Part shown: positions 37,328 to 47,016 of the stretch, piece by piece
How the letters are laid out: each line of letters opens with the position of its first letter
Position numbering within the stretch: the first letter of the stretch is position 1
Origin: Nocardia sp. NBC_00403
Lineage (GTDB): Bacteria; Actinomycetota; Actinomycetes; Mycobacteriales; Mycobacteriaceae
Reading direction: 5' to 3'
Length of the DNA: 64,000 nt
NCBI RefSeq assembly: GCF_036046055.1
Contig: NZ_CP107939.1
Span: forward strand, 6,696,001 to 6,760,000
The notes under the pieces: model-generated
What the model was told of the DNA's origin: nothing
Seen by the model: only the letters and a program-made list of their open reading frames with translations
Database searches by the model: none
Position numbers and translations under genes: made by a program

Positions 37328-38962
37328 TCAGTTCGTGGAGAACGGGTAGGTGTTGGCGGTGCCGGGCCGATCGGCGGGGGGCACCGAGGTCTCGCCTCCG
37401 GATGAGGCGCCATCGGCTCCCGTCCCAAACGGAAATTGTCCCGTACCGGACGAATTCGGCACAGTCGACGCGCCGGAGCTTTCGCCGAAGAATCCGGTCG
37501 GCGGCCTGTCGCTGCCGCCCTGCGGCGTGGCGCCACTGCCGAACGTGCCTGCCACATCGCGTGCGACCGCAGCGAACCAGTCGGCGACGAACTGAGTCGG
37601 TGCTTCCCCGTTGGCGGACATCGCCGCGGTGCTGTACCCGGTGTGGCGCTGGACGGTGTCCCAGTACCGCGTCCAGGTGGTGATGTTGAGTAATTCGCTG
37701 TTGTCGGTGATGTTCTGTAGAACCGCGTCGAAGGCCTGCGTGACAAGACGAACGCCGGTGGTCGGCGGAATCAATTGTGGAACGGCGCCGATCAGCTTCG
37801 TTCCCAGCAACAGCAGGCCGGACACCGGATCCGACAACCCCGCGCCGGCGAGCTGACCGATGCTCGCCGGATCGAGGACCGCTCTGACCACGGCGACGAC
37901 CGAGTTCAGACCGATCATGCCGACCTTCAGCAGGCCCTGGATCGCACTGGGAATCTCCAGCGGGGTGCGCGGGTCGGCGGCGTCGGCCAGCCGCTGGGAG
38001 ATCGACTTCCGCGGCGAGAGCGACAGATTCGCGATCGAATTGCCTTGGATGTCCTCGCCGGCAACCTTGGTCGCCGTCTTGATCGAGGTGAACGCCAGCG
38101 CCTGCGCGATCGACACCAACGAGGCGATCGGGTCGCCGCCACTGAGCTTGGCCTGCCCGACGACATTGGCGACGGCCTTCAGAATCGGCGCCCCCTGCGG
38201 TGCGTCGCACGCGAGGTCGCCCGCCGCACAGAAACTCGCGACGCGACCGGTCAGCGCGCCGAAATTCGCCGCTCTGTCCCGGTCCGGACCGATACCGCCG
38301 CCCGCCGCGGGCGTTTGGGCCAGCGCGGCGATCGAGGCCAGCTGATCACCGGTGGTGCCGGGCGCCGCATCGGGCGCCGCCTTGCCCGGCGAGCCGGGGA
38401 ACAGCGGGGCGCCGGGGTTGCGCGTCGGATCGCCGAACAGCGCTACCGCAGCGACCTTCTCGGCAGGCAGCACACCGCGACCCTGGCCGATCTCCTGCGC
38501 GAACATCGAAGCGACATGGGCGCCTTGGGAATACCCCACCACCGCGAACCGGGTGTTCCCGCACCGCTCGGCGACCGTCGCGGCCATGCTCCGCAACCTG
38601 GTCAGACCGCCGGCGACGGACTCCGAATACGGCACCGCGCCACCGGCGGTCGCGCCACCGAATCCGGCTTCGTAGGGCACATAGGCACGATCGACCAGCC
38701 CGGGATCGGGAGCCTTCGCCAGCATCGGCCGAAAGACCGTCGACAGCATCCCGGTGTCGGTGGTCGGTGCCGCGTCGGGCGAGGATTCCCCCGTGCCCTG
38801 AATTCCCAACGCGTACAGCGCAGGGCAGCTATTGATCGGCACATTCGTCGAGGGTCCCGCGGGATTCGACGGCGCCGCGGCCGCCGCGCCGGTCGTAGCG
38901 GTCGCCACAGCAACGGTGAACGCGACCAGCATTCCCGAGGTTCGTACCGAGTACTTTGCCAT
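37328..38962 (-). CDS. Cutinase-family secreted esterase/lipase with extended C-terminus
   Basis: A 544-residue exported hydrolase starting at ATG 38962 (MAKYSVRTSG). Residues 1-30 are a signal peptide (GAAAAA-PS). The cutinase core has the nucleophile elbow GYSQG with Ser145 and a disulphide-flanked Asp in CAAGDLACD near residue 250. The C-terminal region is about 270 residues longer than in plain cutinases and includes HTGYSTAA, a possible site of the catalytic His. Such enzymes act on lipid or ester bonds outside the cell, including envelope lipids in mycolic-acid bacteria. It lies 54 bases upstream of the secretion-like operon on the same strand. Confidence 0.83.
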   Translation of the reverse strand: MAKYSVRTSGMLVAFTVAVATATTGAAAAAPSNPAGPSTNVPINSCPALYALGIQGTGESSPDAAPTTDTGMLSTVFRPMLAKAPDPGLVDRAYVPYEAGFGGATAGGAVPYSESVAGGLTRLRSMAATVAERCGNTRFAVVGYSQGAHVASMFAQEIGQGRGVLPAEKVAAVALFGDPTRNPGAPLFPGSPGKAAPDAAPGTTGDQLASIAALAQTPAAGGGIGPDRDRAANFGALTGRVASFCAAGDLACDAPQGAPILKAVANVVGQAKLSGGDPIASLVSIAQALAFTSIKTATKVAGEDIQGNSIANLSLSPRKSISQRLADAADPRTPLEIPSAIQGLLKVGMIGLNSVVAVVRAVLDPASIGQLAGAGLSDPVSGLLLLGTKLIGAVPQLIPPTTGVRLVTQAFDAVLQNITDNSELLNITTWTRYWDTVQRHTGYSTAAMSANGEAPTQFVADWFAAVARDVAGTFGSGATPQGGSDRPPTGFFGESSGASTVPNSSGTGQFPFGTGADGASSGGETSVPPADRPGTANTYPFSTN

Positions 38963-39246
38963 AGCGATCCGCAATCATCCGTGTTGCCGCAGCCATCCTC
39001 AACGCCATGAAACGCACTAAACCGTAACAGAATCCGGCAAACATCGCTGAGCCCGCGAAAACTTTCCGGGAACCGCCGGACGATCCCGGACACAGCTTGG
39101 CGTGGCGTGCCGGACCTGCCGACAACTTTCCGATCATGAGCAGTCGAAGGCAATCCACGGCGACCCCCGGGGACTCGAATCATCAACCCGGACTTCGCAT
39201 TCCGGCGAAGGCCCGACCGGCGCGAACGCTTTGCCCGAAAAATAGC
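38963..39246. other. Intergenic region upstream of the cutinase gene
   Basis: About 280 bases between the cutinase gene start and the relA terminator. It must hold the promoter for the cutinase gene and perhaps for the secretion-like operon. No clear -35/-10 pair, operator or attachment repeat was identified. Confidence 0.4.
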
Positions 39247-39275
39247 CAGGTCACCGGGTCAAACCCGGTGACCTG
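39247..39275 (-). terminator. relA terminator hairpin
   Basis: A perfect 13-bp stem (CAGGTCACCGGGT and its complement) closed by a three-base CAA loop, 36 bases after the relA stop. It should insulate relA from the downstream cutinase and secretion-like genes. Without a T-run, it fits the usual actinobacterial terminator form. Confidence 0.9.
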
Positions 39276-39311
39276 CGGCGATGTTCAGCTATCTTGACGA
39301 ATACCGGTCAC

Positions 39312-41735
39312 TCAGGTGGCCGAGGTAACGCGGTAGACGTCGTACACGCCTTCCACATTGCGCACCACATTGAGCAGGTGACCCAGATGCTTCGGATCGC
39401 CCATCTCGAAGGTGAACTTGCTGATCGCGACCCGATCGCCGTGCGTGGCCACCGAGGCGGACAGAATGTTCACCTTTTCATCGGCGAGTACCTTCGTCAC
39501 GTCCGACAGCAGGCGGGTGCGATCGAGCGCCTCGATCTGGATGGCCACCAAGAACACCGACGACGGCGACGGCGCCCATTCCACGTCGATGATCCGCTCG
39601 GCCTGCTCGCGCAGCGAACCAGCATTGGTGCAGTCGGTGCGGTGCACACTGACCGCGCCGCCGCGGGTCACGAAGCCCATGATCTCGTCGCCCGGCACCG
39701 GGGTGCAGCACTTGGCCAGCTTGGCCACCGTGCCCGGTGCACCGGGAATCAGCACACCGGCATCGCCGGTGACGCGCTGCCTGCTGGGCGTGGTCGACGG
39801 TGTGGAACGCTCCGCGAGCTCGTTCTCCACGTCGCCGATCCCGCCGAGCTGCGCCATCAGCCGCTGCACGACGTGATGCGCGGACACCTGGTGCTCGCCG
39901 ACAGCGGTGTAGAGCATCGAGATGTCGGTGTAGTGCAGCTCGTGCGCGACCGCGGTCATCGCGTCCACGCTCATCAAGCGCTGCAACGGCAGCCCGACTC
40001 TGCGGACTTCCTTGCCGATCTGCTCCTTGCCGCTCTCCAGCGCCTCCTCGCGGCGTTCCTTCGCGAACCACTGCCGAATCTTGGCCTTGGCACGCGGGGA
40101 CACCACGAAGTTCTGCCAGTCGCGGCTCGGTCCCGCGTTCTGCGCCTTCGAGGTGAACACCTCGACGACCTCGCCATTCTCCAGCTGGCGTTCCAGCGCG
40201 ACGAGCCTGCCGTTCACCCGCGCGCCGATGCACTTGTGCCCGACCTCGGTGTGCACCGCGTACGCGAAATCGACCGGCGTCGACTTCTGCGGCAGCGTGA
40301 TCACATCGCCCTTCGGGGTGAACACGAAGATCTCCGGCGACTTCAGGTCGAAGCGCAGCGACTCCAGGAACTCGGCCGGGTCTGCGGCCTCCCGCTGCCA
40401 GTCGAGCAGCTGGCGCATCCACGCCATGTCGTCGACCTCGGTGGAGTCGTTGGAGTGCTTACCGCGCGTCTCCTTGTAGCGCCAGTGCGCGGCAATGCCG
40501 AACTCGGCGGTGCGGTGCATGTCCTGAGTGCGGATCTGCACTTCCAGCGGCTTGCCGTCCGGTCCGACCACCGTAGTGTGCAGCGACTGGTAGACGCCGT
40601 AGCGCGGCTGGGCGATGTAGTCCTTGAACCGGCCCGCCATCGGCTGCCACAGCGAGTGCACGACGCCGACCGCGGCATAGCAGTCGCGGACCTCGTCGCA
40701 CAGGATGCGGATGCCGACCAGGTCGTGGATGTCGTCGAAATCCTTACCCTTGACGATCATCTTCTGGTAGATCGACCAGTAGTGCTTGGGCCTGCCCTCG
40801 ACGATCGCATTGATCCGGGAGGCGGCCAGGGTGTTGACGATTTCCGCGCGCACCCGCGCCAGGTAGGTGTCACGCGAGGGTGCCCGGTCGGCGACCAGTC
40901 GCACGATCTCGTCGTACTTCTTCGGGTGCAGGATGGCGAATGCGAGGTCCTCCAGCTCCCACTTGACCGTGGCCATGCCGAGGCGATGCGCCAGCGGCGC
41001 GATCACCTCCAGAGTTTCCTTCGCCTTCTTCGCCTGCTTCTCCGGTGGCAGGAAACGCATGGTGCGCATGTTGTGCAGCCGATCGGCCACCTTGATCACC
41101 AGCACGCGCGGATCCCGCGCCATCGCGATGATCATCTTGCGGATCGTCTCGGCCTCCGCCGCAGCGCCGAGATTGACCTTGTCCAGCTTGGTGACACCGT
41201 CCACCAGATGCGCGACCTCGGCACCGAAATCCGTCGTCAGCTGCTCGAGGGAATACCCGGTGTCCTCGACGGTGTCGTGCAACAGCGCCGCGACCAGCGT
41301 GGTCGTGTCCATGCCGAGCTCGGCCAGAATATTGGCGACCGCGAGCGGATGGGTGATGTACGGATCGCCGGACTTGCGGAACTGATGCGCGTGCCGCTCG
41401 TCGGCGACATCGAACGCGCGCTGCAGCAGCGTGAGGTTCGCCTTCGGATACAGCTCCCGATGCACGCTGGCCAATGGCTCGAGCACCGGCTTGACCGCCG
41501 CGATACCGCGCTGGCCGGTCATCCGCCGCGCCAACCGCGCGCGAACCCGCCGGGACGCCGATGTGGGCACCGCCGCCGACGTTCCCGGCTGCCGCGCGGG
41601 AGCCGAATTACCGGCCGCAGGCTGTGCCGCGGGAGTGGTCGATGTTGCCTTTCCCCCTGGGGCGGCCGAGGCACCATTCGCGGGCGAGGCCACCGCCGAT
41701 TGCTCGACATTCGCCTCGCCTAGATGCTGAGTCAT
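39312..41735 (-). CDS. relA: Bifunctional (p)ppGpp synthetase/hydrolase
   Basis: An 807-residue Rel protein that makes and degrades the alarmone (p)ppGpp. After a Pro/Ala-rich N-terminus of about 65 residues come the HD hydrolase domain ([12 protein letters not shown]), the synthetase domain ([13 protein letters not shown], then the RFKD box typical of bifunctional Rel rather than the EXDD of synthetase-only RelA), a TGS domain ([21 protein letters not shown] region) and a C-terminal zinc-finger/ACT region ([18 protein letters not shown]). ATG 41735. In mycobacteria this gene lies between ppiB and apt; here both neighbours are displaced. Confidence 0.97.
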   Translation of the reverse strand: MTQHLGEANVEQSAVASPANGASAAPGGKATSTTPAAQPAAGNSAPARQPGTSAAVPTSASRRVRARLARRMTGQRGIAAVKPVLEPLASVHRELYPKANLTLLQRAFDVADERHAHQFRKSGDPYITHPLAVANILAELGMDTTTLVAALLHDTVEDTGYSLEQLTTDFGAEVAHLVDGVTKLDKVNLGAAAEAETIRKMIIAMARDPRVLVIKVADRLHNMRTMRFLPPEKQAKKAKETLEVIAPLAHRLGMATVKWELEDLAFAILHPKKYDEIVRLVADRAPSRDTYLARVRAEIVNTLAASRINAIVEGRPKHYWSIYQKMIVKGKDFDDIHDLVGIRILCDEVRDCYAAVGVVHSLWQPMAGRFKDYIAQPRYGVYQSLHTTVVGPDGKPLEVQIRTQDMHRTAEFGIAAHWRYKETRGKHSNDSTEVDDMAWMRQLLDWQREAADPAEFLESLRFDLKSPEIFVFTPKGDVITLPQKSTPVDFAYAVHTEVGHKCIGARVNGRLVALERQLENGEVVEVFTSKAQNAGPSRDWQNFVVSPRAKAKIRQWFAKERREEALESGKEQIGKEVRRVGLPLQRLMSVDAMTAVAHELHYTDISMLYTAVGEHQVSAHHVVQRLMAQLGGIGDVENELAERSTPSTTPSRQRVTGDAGVLIPGAPGTVAKLAKCCTPVPGDEIMGFVTRGGAVSVHRTDCTNAGSLREQAERIIDVEWAPSPSSVFLVAIQIEALDRTRLLSDVTKVLADEKVNILSASVATHGDRVAISKFTFEMGDPKHLGHLLNVVRNVEGVYDVYRVTSAT

Positions 41736-42176
41736 GCCACCACCTCTCCACGCCGCGGTCGGACCACCCTATCCGACCGCTGCAACCGCCCTCATCAACT
41801 CTAGTCCCGCCTCGACTCGTCCGTCCGATTCACGATTAGCGGAGACAGTTTTCGTGTCACCTGCGGGGGACCCGGGCTCGATTCCACCGGGTAGCCGTGT
41901 TCGCAAAGTCAGCTGTGTGGGTGGCGCGGAATACCGACCGGAACCTCGCAGCCTCCGCGGTGACGATCCGACCGGTACAACGGCTGAACCACCCGCGGAT
42001 AATCCCAGCGTAGGTGACGCAAGCACAGCGGCAAGAGCCCGTTGCGCGCCTCGATCGCACCGCACGCCGGCGTCGATACCGTCCACACCGAGGTCCGACT
42101 GCTGGTGGCATCGAGGGACACCGACATCGCGGTGAGTGGCGGCGGCTGGGTAATCAGGACGTGAGCCGCCTCGTGG
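41736..42176. other. Intergenic region between relA and the IS element
   Basis: About 440 bases. Open frames on both strands exist by GC content, but no translation resembles a known protein. The minus frame continuous with the alkaline-phosphatase-family gene across the IS target site stays open to 41769, but its sequence does not extend the family. The relA promoter should be near its 5' border. Confidence 0.45.
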
Positions 42177-42182
42177 GCTAGC
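42177..42182. repeat. IS target site duplication, left copy
   Basis: GCTAGC, identical to 43273-43278, directly flanks the left terminal inverted repeat. It fits the NCTAGN target preference known for IS481. Confidence 0.9.
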
Positions 42183-43272
42183 TGTACTGACCATGGACGT
42201 TGGTGACGGCGTGGCGAGCTGACATGGCGAAGACCTCCGAGTGAAGTGCGAGCTGTCTAGGAACGCATTCACCTGTCGGAGGTCTTCGTGTCTCACCGTA
42301 ATGCCCCGCTCACGGAGTTGGGCCGGTTGCGTCTTGCTCGTTGTGTCGTCGATGAAGGTTGGCCGCTCCGCCGGGCGGCCGAACGGTTCCAGGTCTCGGC
42401 CACCACCGCGTCGAGGTGGGCGGGTCGCTATCGCCTGCAGGGCCCGGCGGGCATGGTCGATCGGTCCTCGCGACCACATCACAGCCCGCGCCGGACACCG
42501 ACTCGCACCGAACGCCGCATCATCAAAGTTCGTGTGCTGCGCCGATGGGGACCGGCCCGCATCGCCTACCTACTGGGCTTGCATCCCTCGACGGTGCACC
42601 GGGTCCTGACCCGCTACCGGCTGGCACGGCTGCGCTGGCTCGACCGCGCCACCAGCCAACCGGTACGCCGCTATGAACACGATGCCCCGGGCGATCTGAT
42701 CCACATCGACGTCAAGAAACTCGGCAAGATCCCCGACGGCGGTGGCTGGCGCAAGCTCGGCCGTTCCGCTGGCAACCGAAATTCCCAGGCGCACAAGCTA
42801 ACCAGGGTCAACAATGTTCACGGCAACCCGATGCACGGCTACCACTACCTGCACACTGCCCTCGATGATCATTCCCGGCTGGCCTATACCGAACTCCTCG
42901 GTGACGAGCGCAAGGAAACCGCCGCCGCGTTCTGGGCACGCGCCAACGCCTGGTTCACCGCCAACGGCATCATCACCCGAAAGGTGTTGACCGACAACGG
43001 GTCCTGCTACCGATCCCGCACCTTCGCCGAGGCCCTAGGGCCGGTGGTCCACAAACGCACCCGTCCCTACCGGCCCCAAACCAACGGCAAGGTCGAACGC
43101 TTCCACCGCACCCTGGCCGACGAGTGGGCCTATGCGCGGCTCTACCGCAGCGATGTTGAACGATGCGCAGCCTTCACCACCTGGCTCCACACCTACAATC
43201 ACCACCGCGGCCACACCGCACTCGCAGGCCACCCGCCCGCTAGCCGCGTTACTAACCTCTCAGGTCAGTACA
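42183..43272 (+). mobile_element. IS481-family insertion sequence, complete
   Basis: A 1,090-bp element with one transposase gene. Terminal inverted repeats begin TGTACTGACC at both ends (42183 onward on plus, 43272 backward on minus) and stay similar for about 26 bases with several mismatches. It is flanked by GCTAGC duplications. The intact transposase, intact ends and matching duplication suggest a recent, possibly still active insertion. It lies in the variable segment between relA and apt. Confidence 0.93.
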
Positions 43273-43277
43273 GCTAG
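42288..43277 (+). CDS. IS481-family transposase
   Basis: A 329-residue DDE transposase. An N-terminal helix-turn-helix (GWPLRRAAERFQVSATTASRW) is followed by a second DNA-binding region and the rve-type catalytic domain with Asp in HIDVKKLG, Asp in VLTDNGSCY and Glu in KVERFHRTLADEW. The last sense codons reach the very end of the element; the TAG stop (43275-43277) lies in the flanking CTAG target duplication rather than in the element itself. Confidence 0.95.
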   Translation: MSHRNAPLTELGRLRLARCVVDEGWPLRRAAERFQVSATTASRWAGRYRLQGPAGMVDRSSRPHHSPRRTPTRTERRIIKVRVLRRWGPARIAYLLGLHPSTVHRVLTRYRLARLRWLDRATSQPVRRYEHDAPGDLIHIDVKKLGKIPDGGGWRKLGRSAGNRNSQAHKLTRVNNVHGNPMHGYHYLHTALDDHSRLAYTELLGDERKETAAAFWARANAWFTANGIITRKVLTDNGSCYRSRTFAEALGPVVHKRTRPYRPQTNGKVERFHRTLADEWAYARLYRSDVERCAAFTTWLHTYNHHRGHTALAGHPPASRVTNLSGQYS

Positions 43278-44250
43278 CGCACTCCTTGCGGCGCGACGAC
43301 CTCGACGATCCGACATCACCGCGCGGGTGGGCGAGCATGGAGTGCCCGTCGGAGCCAGGGTCGGGTGGCGCGCCGAGCAGGTCGAGCACAGTGGGGGTGA
43401 TGTCGACCAGCGAGTAGCGGGCGTTGGCGGCACCCGCGGGGAAATCGGGACCGCGGGCAATCACGAAATTCGTTGTCTCGTCGGCTGATTGGCCGCCGTG
43501 ACCACCCTCCGGTAGGTGCCCGTGATCGGCGGTGACCAAGATCGTCCACGACTCGGCCGGATTCGCCCGCATCCGCGCGTCGACGGCGGCGGCGATTCGG
43601 CCGACCAGCACATCGATGCGAGTCACGGCGTTGAGGTATTCCTGTGACGCACCCCCGTGGCGATGGCCCGCCCGATCGACCTGATCGAGGTGAGTGAAGA
43701 GGAAATCGGGTCCGAAGCGGGTAACGGCGGTGACAACTGCATCGGTGGTAGCGACGTCGACGGTGGATTCGTCAGCGTCGTTCGGCACGGGTTGGGTGGA
43801 AATGACCACGTCGGCGCGCGGGTTGCCGCTCGCGGCCATGGTGGCAATCTGATCCCAGGTGGCAATCGAATGGGTTTTCAATGCGGGGTCGGCGCGCCCG
43901 AGTTGCGTGAACACGGTCGGATACTTCGCGAACGGCGTGGCATCGAATTGGTTGTCCCTGATGCCGTGCTTGCGGTCCCACACACCGGTCAACACGGTGG
44001 CCCACGAGGGGCCGGAGATGGTGATGTGCGGCGCTATGGACGTTCGGCTCAGCGACCCTTCTGCGCTGAGCTGCAACAGATTCGGCGCCTGCACCTGCTG
44101 AATCTTCTTGTACATCAACCCGTCGAGCCCGATCAGCACGACTTTGCGCACGCGGCCATCGGCCCGCGCGGTTCCGGCCGGCGCGGCGACGGGCAGCGCC
44201 GCGACCGCCGCGGCGGCAACCGCACCCGACAGCAACCGCCTACGGCTCAC
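43252..44250 (-). CDS. Alkaline-phosphatase-superfamily protein with IS-altered C-terminus
   Basis: About 332 residues from GTG 44250 (MSRRRLLSGAVAAAAVAAL), behind GGGG. The N-terminus is a twin-arginine signal (SRRRLL) ending near TARADG, so the enzyme is exported folded. The phosphodiesterase/alkaline-phosphatase fold shows the first metal site LIGLDGLMYKK, the nucleophile region ITISGPSWATVLTG, HLDQVDRAGHRHGG and VTADHGHLPEGGH. The final residues after KEC come from the target duplication and the IS end, so the original C-terminus was replaced by six to eight foreign residues. The catalytic domain looks complete. The frame is open further upstream to 44661, probably non-coding. Confidence 0.8.
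   Translation of the reverse strand: MSRRRLLSGAVAAAAVAALPVAAPAGTARADGRVRKVVLIGLDGLMYKKIQQVQAPNLLQLSAEGSLSRTSIAPHITISGPSWATVLTGVWDRKHGIRDNQFDATPFAKYPTVFTQLGRADPALKTHSIATWDQIATMAASGNPRADVVISTQPVPNDADESTVDVATTDAVVTAVTRFGPDFLFTHLDQVDRAGHRHGGASQEYLNAVTRIDVLVGRIAAAVDARMRANPAESWTILVTADHGHLPEGGHGGQSADETTNFVIARGPDFPAGAANARYSLVDITPTVLDLLGAPPDPGSDGHSMLAHPRGDVGSSRSSRRKECASCTDLRG
43273..43278. repeat. IS target site duplication, right copy
   Basis: GCTAGC, the right-hand copy of the target duplication. It also supplies the transposase stop codon on plus, and two codons (Ala-Ser) of the phosphatase-family gene on minus. Confidence 0.9.
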
Positions 44251-44678
44251 GGCGCCGCCCCACGGACGCCGACCTGCACCGTGCTCGGGGGGCAGCGGTC
44301 CCCCGATGTCGCGTCGGGCACCCGCACGCTGCGGACATTCGGCTCCACAATGCCCCGGAAGCGCCGCGGCCACGACCGGCTCGACGACCGCGCCCCACCG
44401 ATGCCCGTGACCGTCGGCTGCCGACGACACTGGGTCCATGGCCCGCTCGCTGGGTTCCCTCACAGTTCGAACCATGCGGGCCCGCGCGGCCTTTCGGAAG
44501 GCCGCCGCGCCACTGTTCATAGACGTTTCATCGGTCACGCCACCGCGCGTTGCCTCGCTGAACGACCGCTGAACATTCCAGAGCCGACAGCTATTCAACC
44601 TGTTCACAGTGGTTAACCCGCACGAGGTGTGCGGGATACCGATTGACACCCGGCTGGTCATGTGGCTGGCTGACGGAC

Positions 44679-45419
44679 ATGCAGTACAGCGGAAATCGCA
44701 GCATCCGAGTCGCGGCTGTCGCAGACCTGCACATGCGCGACTCGGTGGTCGGGGTGTTCCGTCCCGACTTCACCCGCCTGGCCGAGCACGCGGACGTGCT
44801 GTTGCTCGCCGGCGACCTCACCGAGGGCGGCACAGTGCGCGAAGCCGATCTGCTCTGCGCCGAAATCGCGGCTCTCCCCGTACCTGTCGTCGCGGTGCTC
44901 GGCAACCACGACCACGACCACAAGCTGGGCTACCGAATCGCCGCGATGCTCACCGCCGCCGGCATTCACCTGCTCGACGGCGACGCCGTCACTCTCGATC
45001 TGGCGGGCTCCCGACTCGGCATCGCCGGAGTGATGGGCGGCAGCGGCGGATTCCCCCGCTACCCCGGCACACCCGACGAAGGCACCCTCGAACACCAGGC
45101 CCGCATGCGCCGCGGCCCCCTCGACGCGCTCCGCCTACACCAGGCACTCGACACCCTCACCTGCGAAACCCGAATCGCTCTCATGCATTTCGCCCCCGTC
45201 ACCGACACACTGGTCGGCGAGCCACGAAAGATCTACCCAGGCCTCGGCTGCCACGATCTGGCCGAAGCCGTCGACGCGGGACGCGCCACCCTGGCAATCC
45301 ACGGCCATGCGCACGGCGGCACCGAATTCGGCCGCACCGCGGGCGGTGTCCCGGTCCGCAACGTCTCTTATCCCGTTATCGGCCGCAGCTACGTCGTCTA
45401 CGACGTAGGGCTGACGTAG
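44679..45419 (+). CDS. Metallophosphoesterase
   Basis: A 246-residue calcineurin-like phosphoesterase, start ATG 44679 (MQYSGNRSIRVAAVADLH). All metal-binding motifs are present in order: DLH near residue 17, GDL near 45, GNHDHDH near 79, and HGHAHGG near 210. The enzyme should hydrolyse phosphoester bonds in the cytoplasm; substrate is not predictable. It is divergent from the exported alkaline-phosphatase-like gene, about 430 bases from its signal-peptide start. The ribosome site is weak. Confidence 0.87.
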   Translation: MQYSGNRSIRVAAVADLHMRDSVVGVFRPDFTRLAEHADVLLLAGDLTEGGTVREADLLCAEIAALPVPVVAVLGNHDHDHKLGYRIAAMLTAAGIHLLDGDAVTLDLAGSRLGIAGVMGGSGGFPRYPGTPDEGTLEHQARMRRGPLDALRLHQALDTLTCETRIALMHFAPVTDTLVGEPRKIYPGLGCHDLAEAVDAGRATLAIHGHAHGGTEFGRTAGGVPVRNVSYPVIGRSYVVYDVGLT

Positions 45420-45525
45420 CGGCCGATTCCCGCAACCGACCTGACGGGCAACAGCGCGCCGGTCGAGTATCCCAGCGAGGCGAGTCCAACGGCTACCAGC
45501 GTGGCCCGGCCGGTAGGTTCTCGCC

Positions 45526-45858
45526 ATGACCGTCGCCAAGTCGCTGCTGTTGTTCGCTCTCGCCGCGCTTGCCGAAATCGGCGGCGCCTGGCTCGTCTGG
45601 CAGGGTTGGCGGGAACACCGCGGCGTCCTTTGGATTGCGGCAGGCGTCCTCGCCCTCGGCGCATACGGTTTCGTGGCAACCTTCCAGCCGGACCCTAATT
45701 TCGGCCGCATCCTCGCCGCATACGGCGGCGTCTTCGTCGCAGGCTCTCTCGTCTGGGGCATGGTCGTCGACAAATTCCACCCCGACCGTTGGGATTACGT
45801 GGGCGCAACCAGCTGCCTGATCGGCGTGGCGATCATCATGTACGCACCGCGCGGCTAG
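45526..45858 (+). CDS. YnfA/UPF0060 family membrane protein
   Basis: A 110-residue protein with four transmembrane helices spanning nearly its whole length ([21 protein letters not shown] in helix 1, then [18 protein letters not shown] between helices 3 and 4). This matches the YnfA family, relatives of small multidrug-resistance transporters. Start ATG 45526 follows GGTAGG. No substrate can be assigned. It lies about 105 bases after the metallophosphoesterase on the same strand and could share its transcript. Confidence 0.9.
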   Translation: MTVAKSLLLFALAALAEIGGAWLVWQGWREHRGVLWIAAGVLALGAYGFVATFQPDPNFGRILAAYGGVFVAGSLVWGMVVDKFHPDRWDYVGATSCLIGVAIIMYAPRG

Positions 45859-46150
45859 CCAGCCGAAACCCTCCGAGCCGCAACCCCTTCCGCGTCCTTG
45901 CCGTCCGTAGGGCGCCACTTGCAGAAAAGCCCTGAAATTGCCCTGGTGACTCACATGAATAGATGCGCATATCCAAGTATCACAATGCGATTCCAGCATC
46001 GCTCTACACGGCTACACCAATACCCGATCCCGCAGCCACCGAATACCACCCCCGAACGGTCCGCGTAACGAGCGGCACGTGGCTGCGGCAGAACGTGGGT
46101 GGGCCACTCCACCATGTGCCGGTCAGGCGGGCGTCTCCAGGCGGGCTGGG
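45859..46150. other. Intergenic region between convergent genes, nothing recognised
   Basis: About 290 bases between the YnfA-like gene and the Nudix gene on opposite strands. No gene and no clear hairpin terminator was seen. Confidence 0.4.
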
Positions 46151-46777
46151 TTACTCGGTCGGCGTGAACGCCCAGACGGCGGCGGGGCGGCCGGTGGCTT
46201 TGACGCGGCGGCGTTCGGTGGTGCGGTAGAGGCCGGGGAGGGCGGCGAGGGTGCGGTTCAGGTTTGCCGGGTCCGGCTTGGCGCCCTGCAGGGTGGTACT
46301 GAGTTCAACGGCGCGGGTGGCGGGGAACTCATCACCCGTCAGGGCGCGGGTGAAGGGAATGTCCTTCCAGAGCAGGCGGGCGAGCAAGCCCTGTGCGGCG
46401 TCGACGATCCGATTGTGGTCGAAGGCGAGCTGGGGCACGGCGTCGAATGACACCCACTGCGCCGGACCCTCGTGTGGGCCGACAACTGCCCACATCGCGA
46501 TCGACAAGGTCGGGCCGCGTGGGTCGCGATTCGGCTCGTCGAAGGTGACCAACTGCCCCACCGCACCGATCGCGGCCTCGGGCACACCCAACTTGGCATG
46601 CACCGCCCGCCGCGCTGCCCCAACCAACCGCTCCCCCCGCCCCAGCAACACCCCAGGCAATGCCAACTCCCCGGTGAACGGCTCGAGCTCGCGCGGCGCA
46701 ACCCCGATCGTGACCCCCGCGTCCGCACCCCAGAATCGCAACGCCACCACATCCACCGAAACCACAGATTGCTCCAC
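46151..46777 (-). CDS. NrtR-like Nudix-domain protein, probable transcription regulator
   Basis: A 208-residue protein, start GTG 46777. Residues 1-130 form a Nudix fold, but the Nudix box is degenerate: GVLLGRGERLVGAARRAVHAKLGV lacks the REUxEE glutamates needed for catalysis. Residues about 135-208 form a winged-helix-like domain (LPGLYRTTERRRVKATGRPAAVWAF). Nudix fold plus C-terminal winged helix is the NrtR architecture, in which the Nudix part senses an ADP-ribose-type ligand. It is the last gene of a cluster with a divergent adenylosuccinate-synthetase paralogue and a VWA protein, and is the natural candidate for binding the palindrome at the cluster promoter. Confidence 0.78.
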   Translation of the reverse strand: MEQSVVSVDVVALRFWGADAGVTIGVAPRELEPFTGELALPGVLLGRGERLVGAARRAVHAKLGVPEAAIGAVGQLVTFDEPNRDPRGPTLSIAMWAVVGPHEGPAQWVSFDAVPQLAFDHNRIVDAAQGLLARLLWKDIPFTRALTGDEFPATRAVELSTTLQGAKPDPANLNRTLAALPGLYRTTERRRVKATGRPAAVWAFTPTE

Positions 46778-47016
46778 GTCGACCTATCCTGCCCCAGCCT
46801 GCGCACTCGACCACGATGCAGGGCCCGCCCGACGAACGGGACACCCGAGCGCACGCTTCACGACCATTGCCAGCACCGTGGACCCCGCGCCGCACGGTCG
46901 CAATGCGTCGGCATTCATGCGACCGGCGACATTGCGAGCGGTGGCGTCGAGTGGAGTGCGCCGTAATGGATCCGGCGTGCCGCTGCCGACGGAGCTGCGC
47001 ATTGTCTCGGCCACGA
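46778..47016 (-). other. Gap between Nudix and PurA-like genes
   Basis: About 240 bases. A minus-strand frame is open through it but the translation resembles no family and no good ribosome site was seen, so no gene is called. Confidence 0.35.

Noticed and set aside
20284..39246. Direct-repeat attachment sites bounding the secretion cluster
   Set aside because: The two border regions were compared by eye and no shared repeat was found; a computed search could still reveal a short one.
41865..41915. tRNA-like T-arm sequence (GCTCGATTCC)
   Set aside because: The flanking bases do not form a five-pair T stem and no anticodon or acceptor stem could be built.
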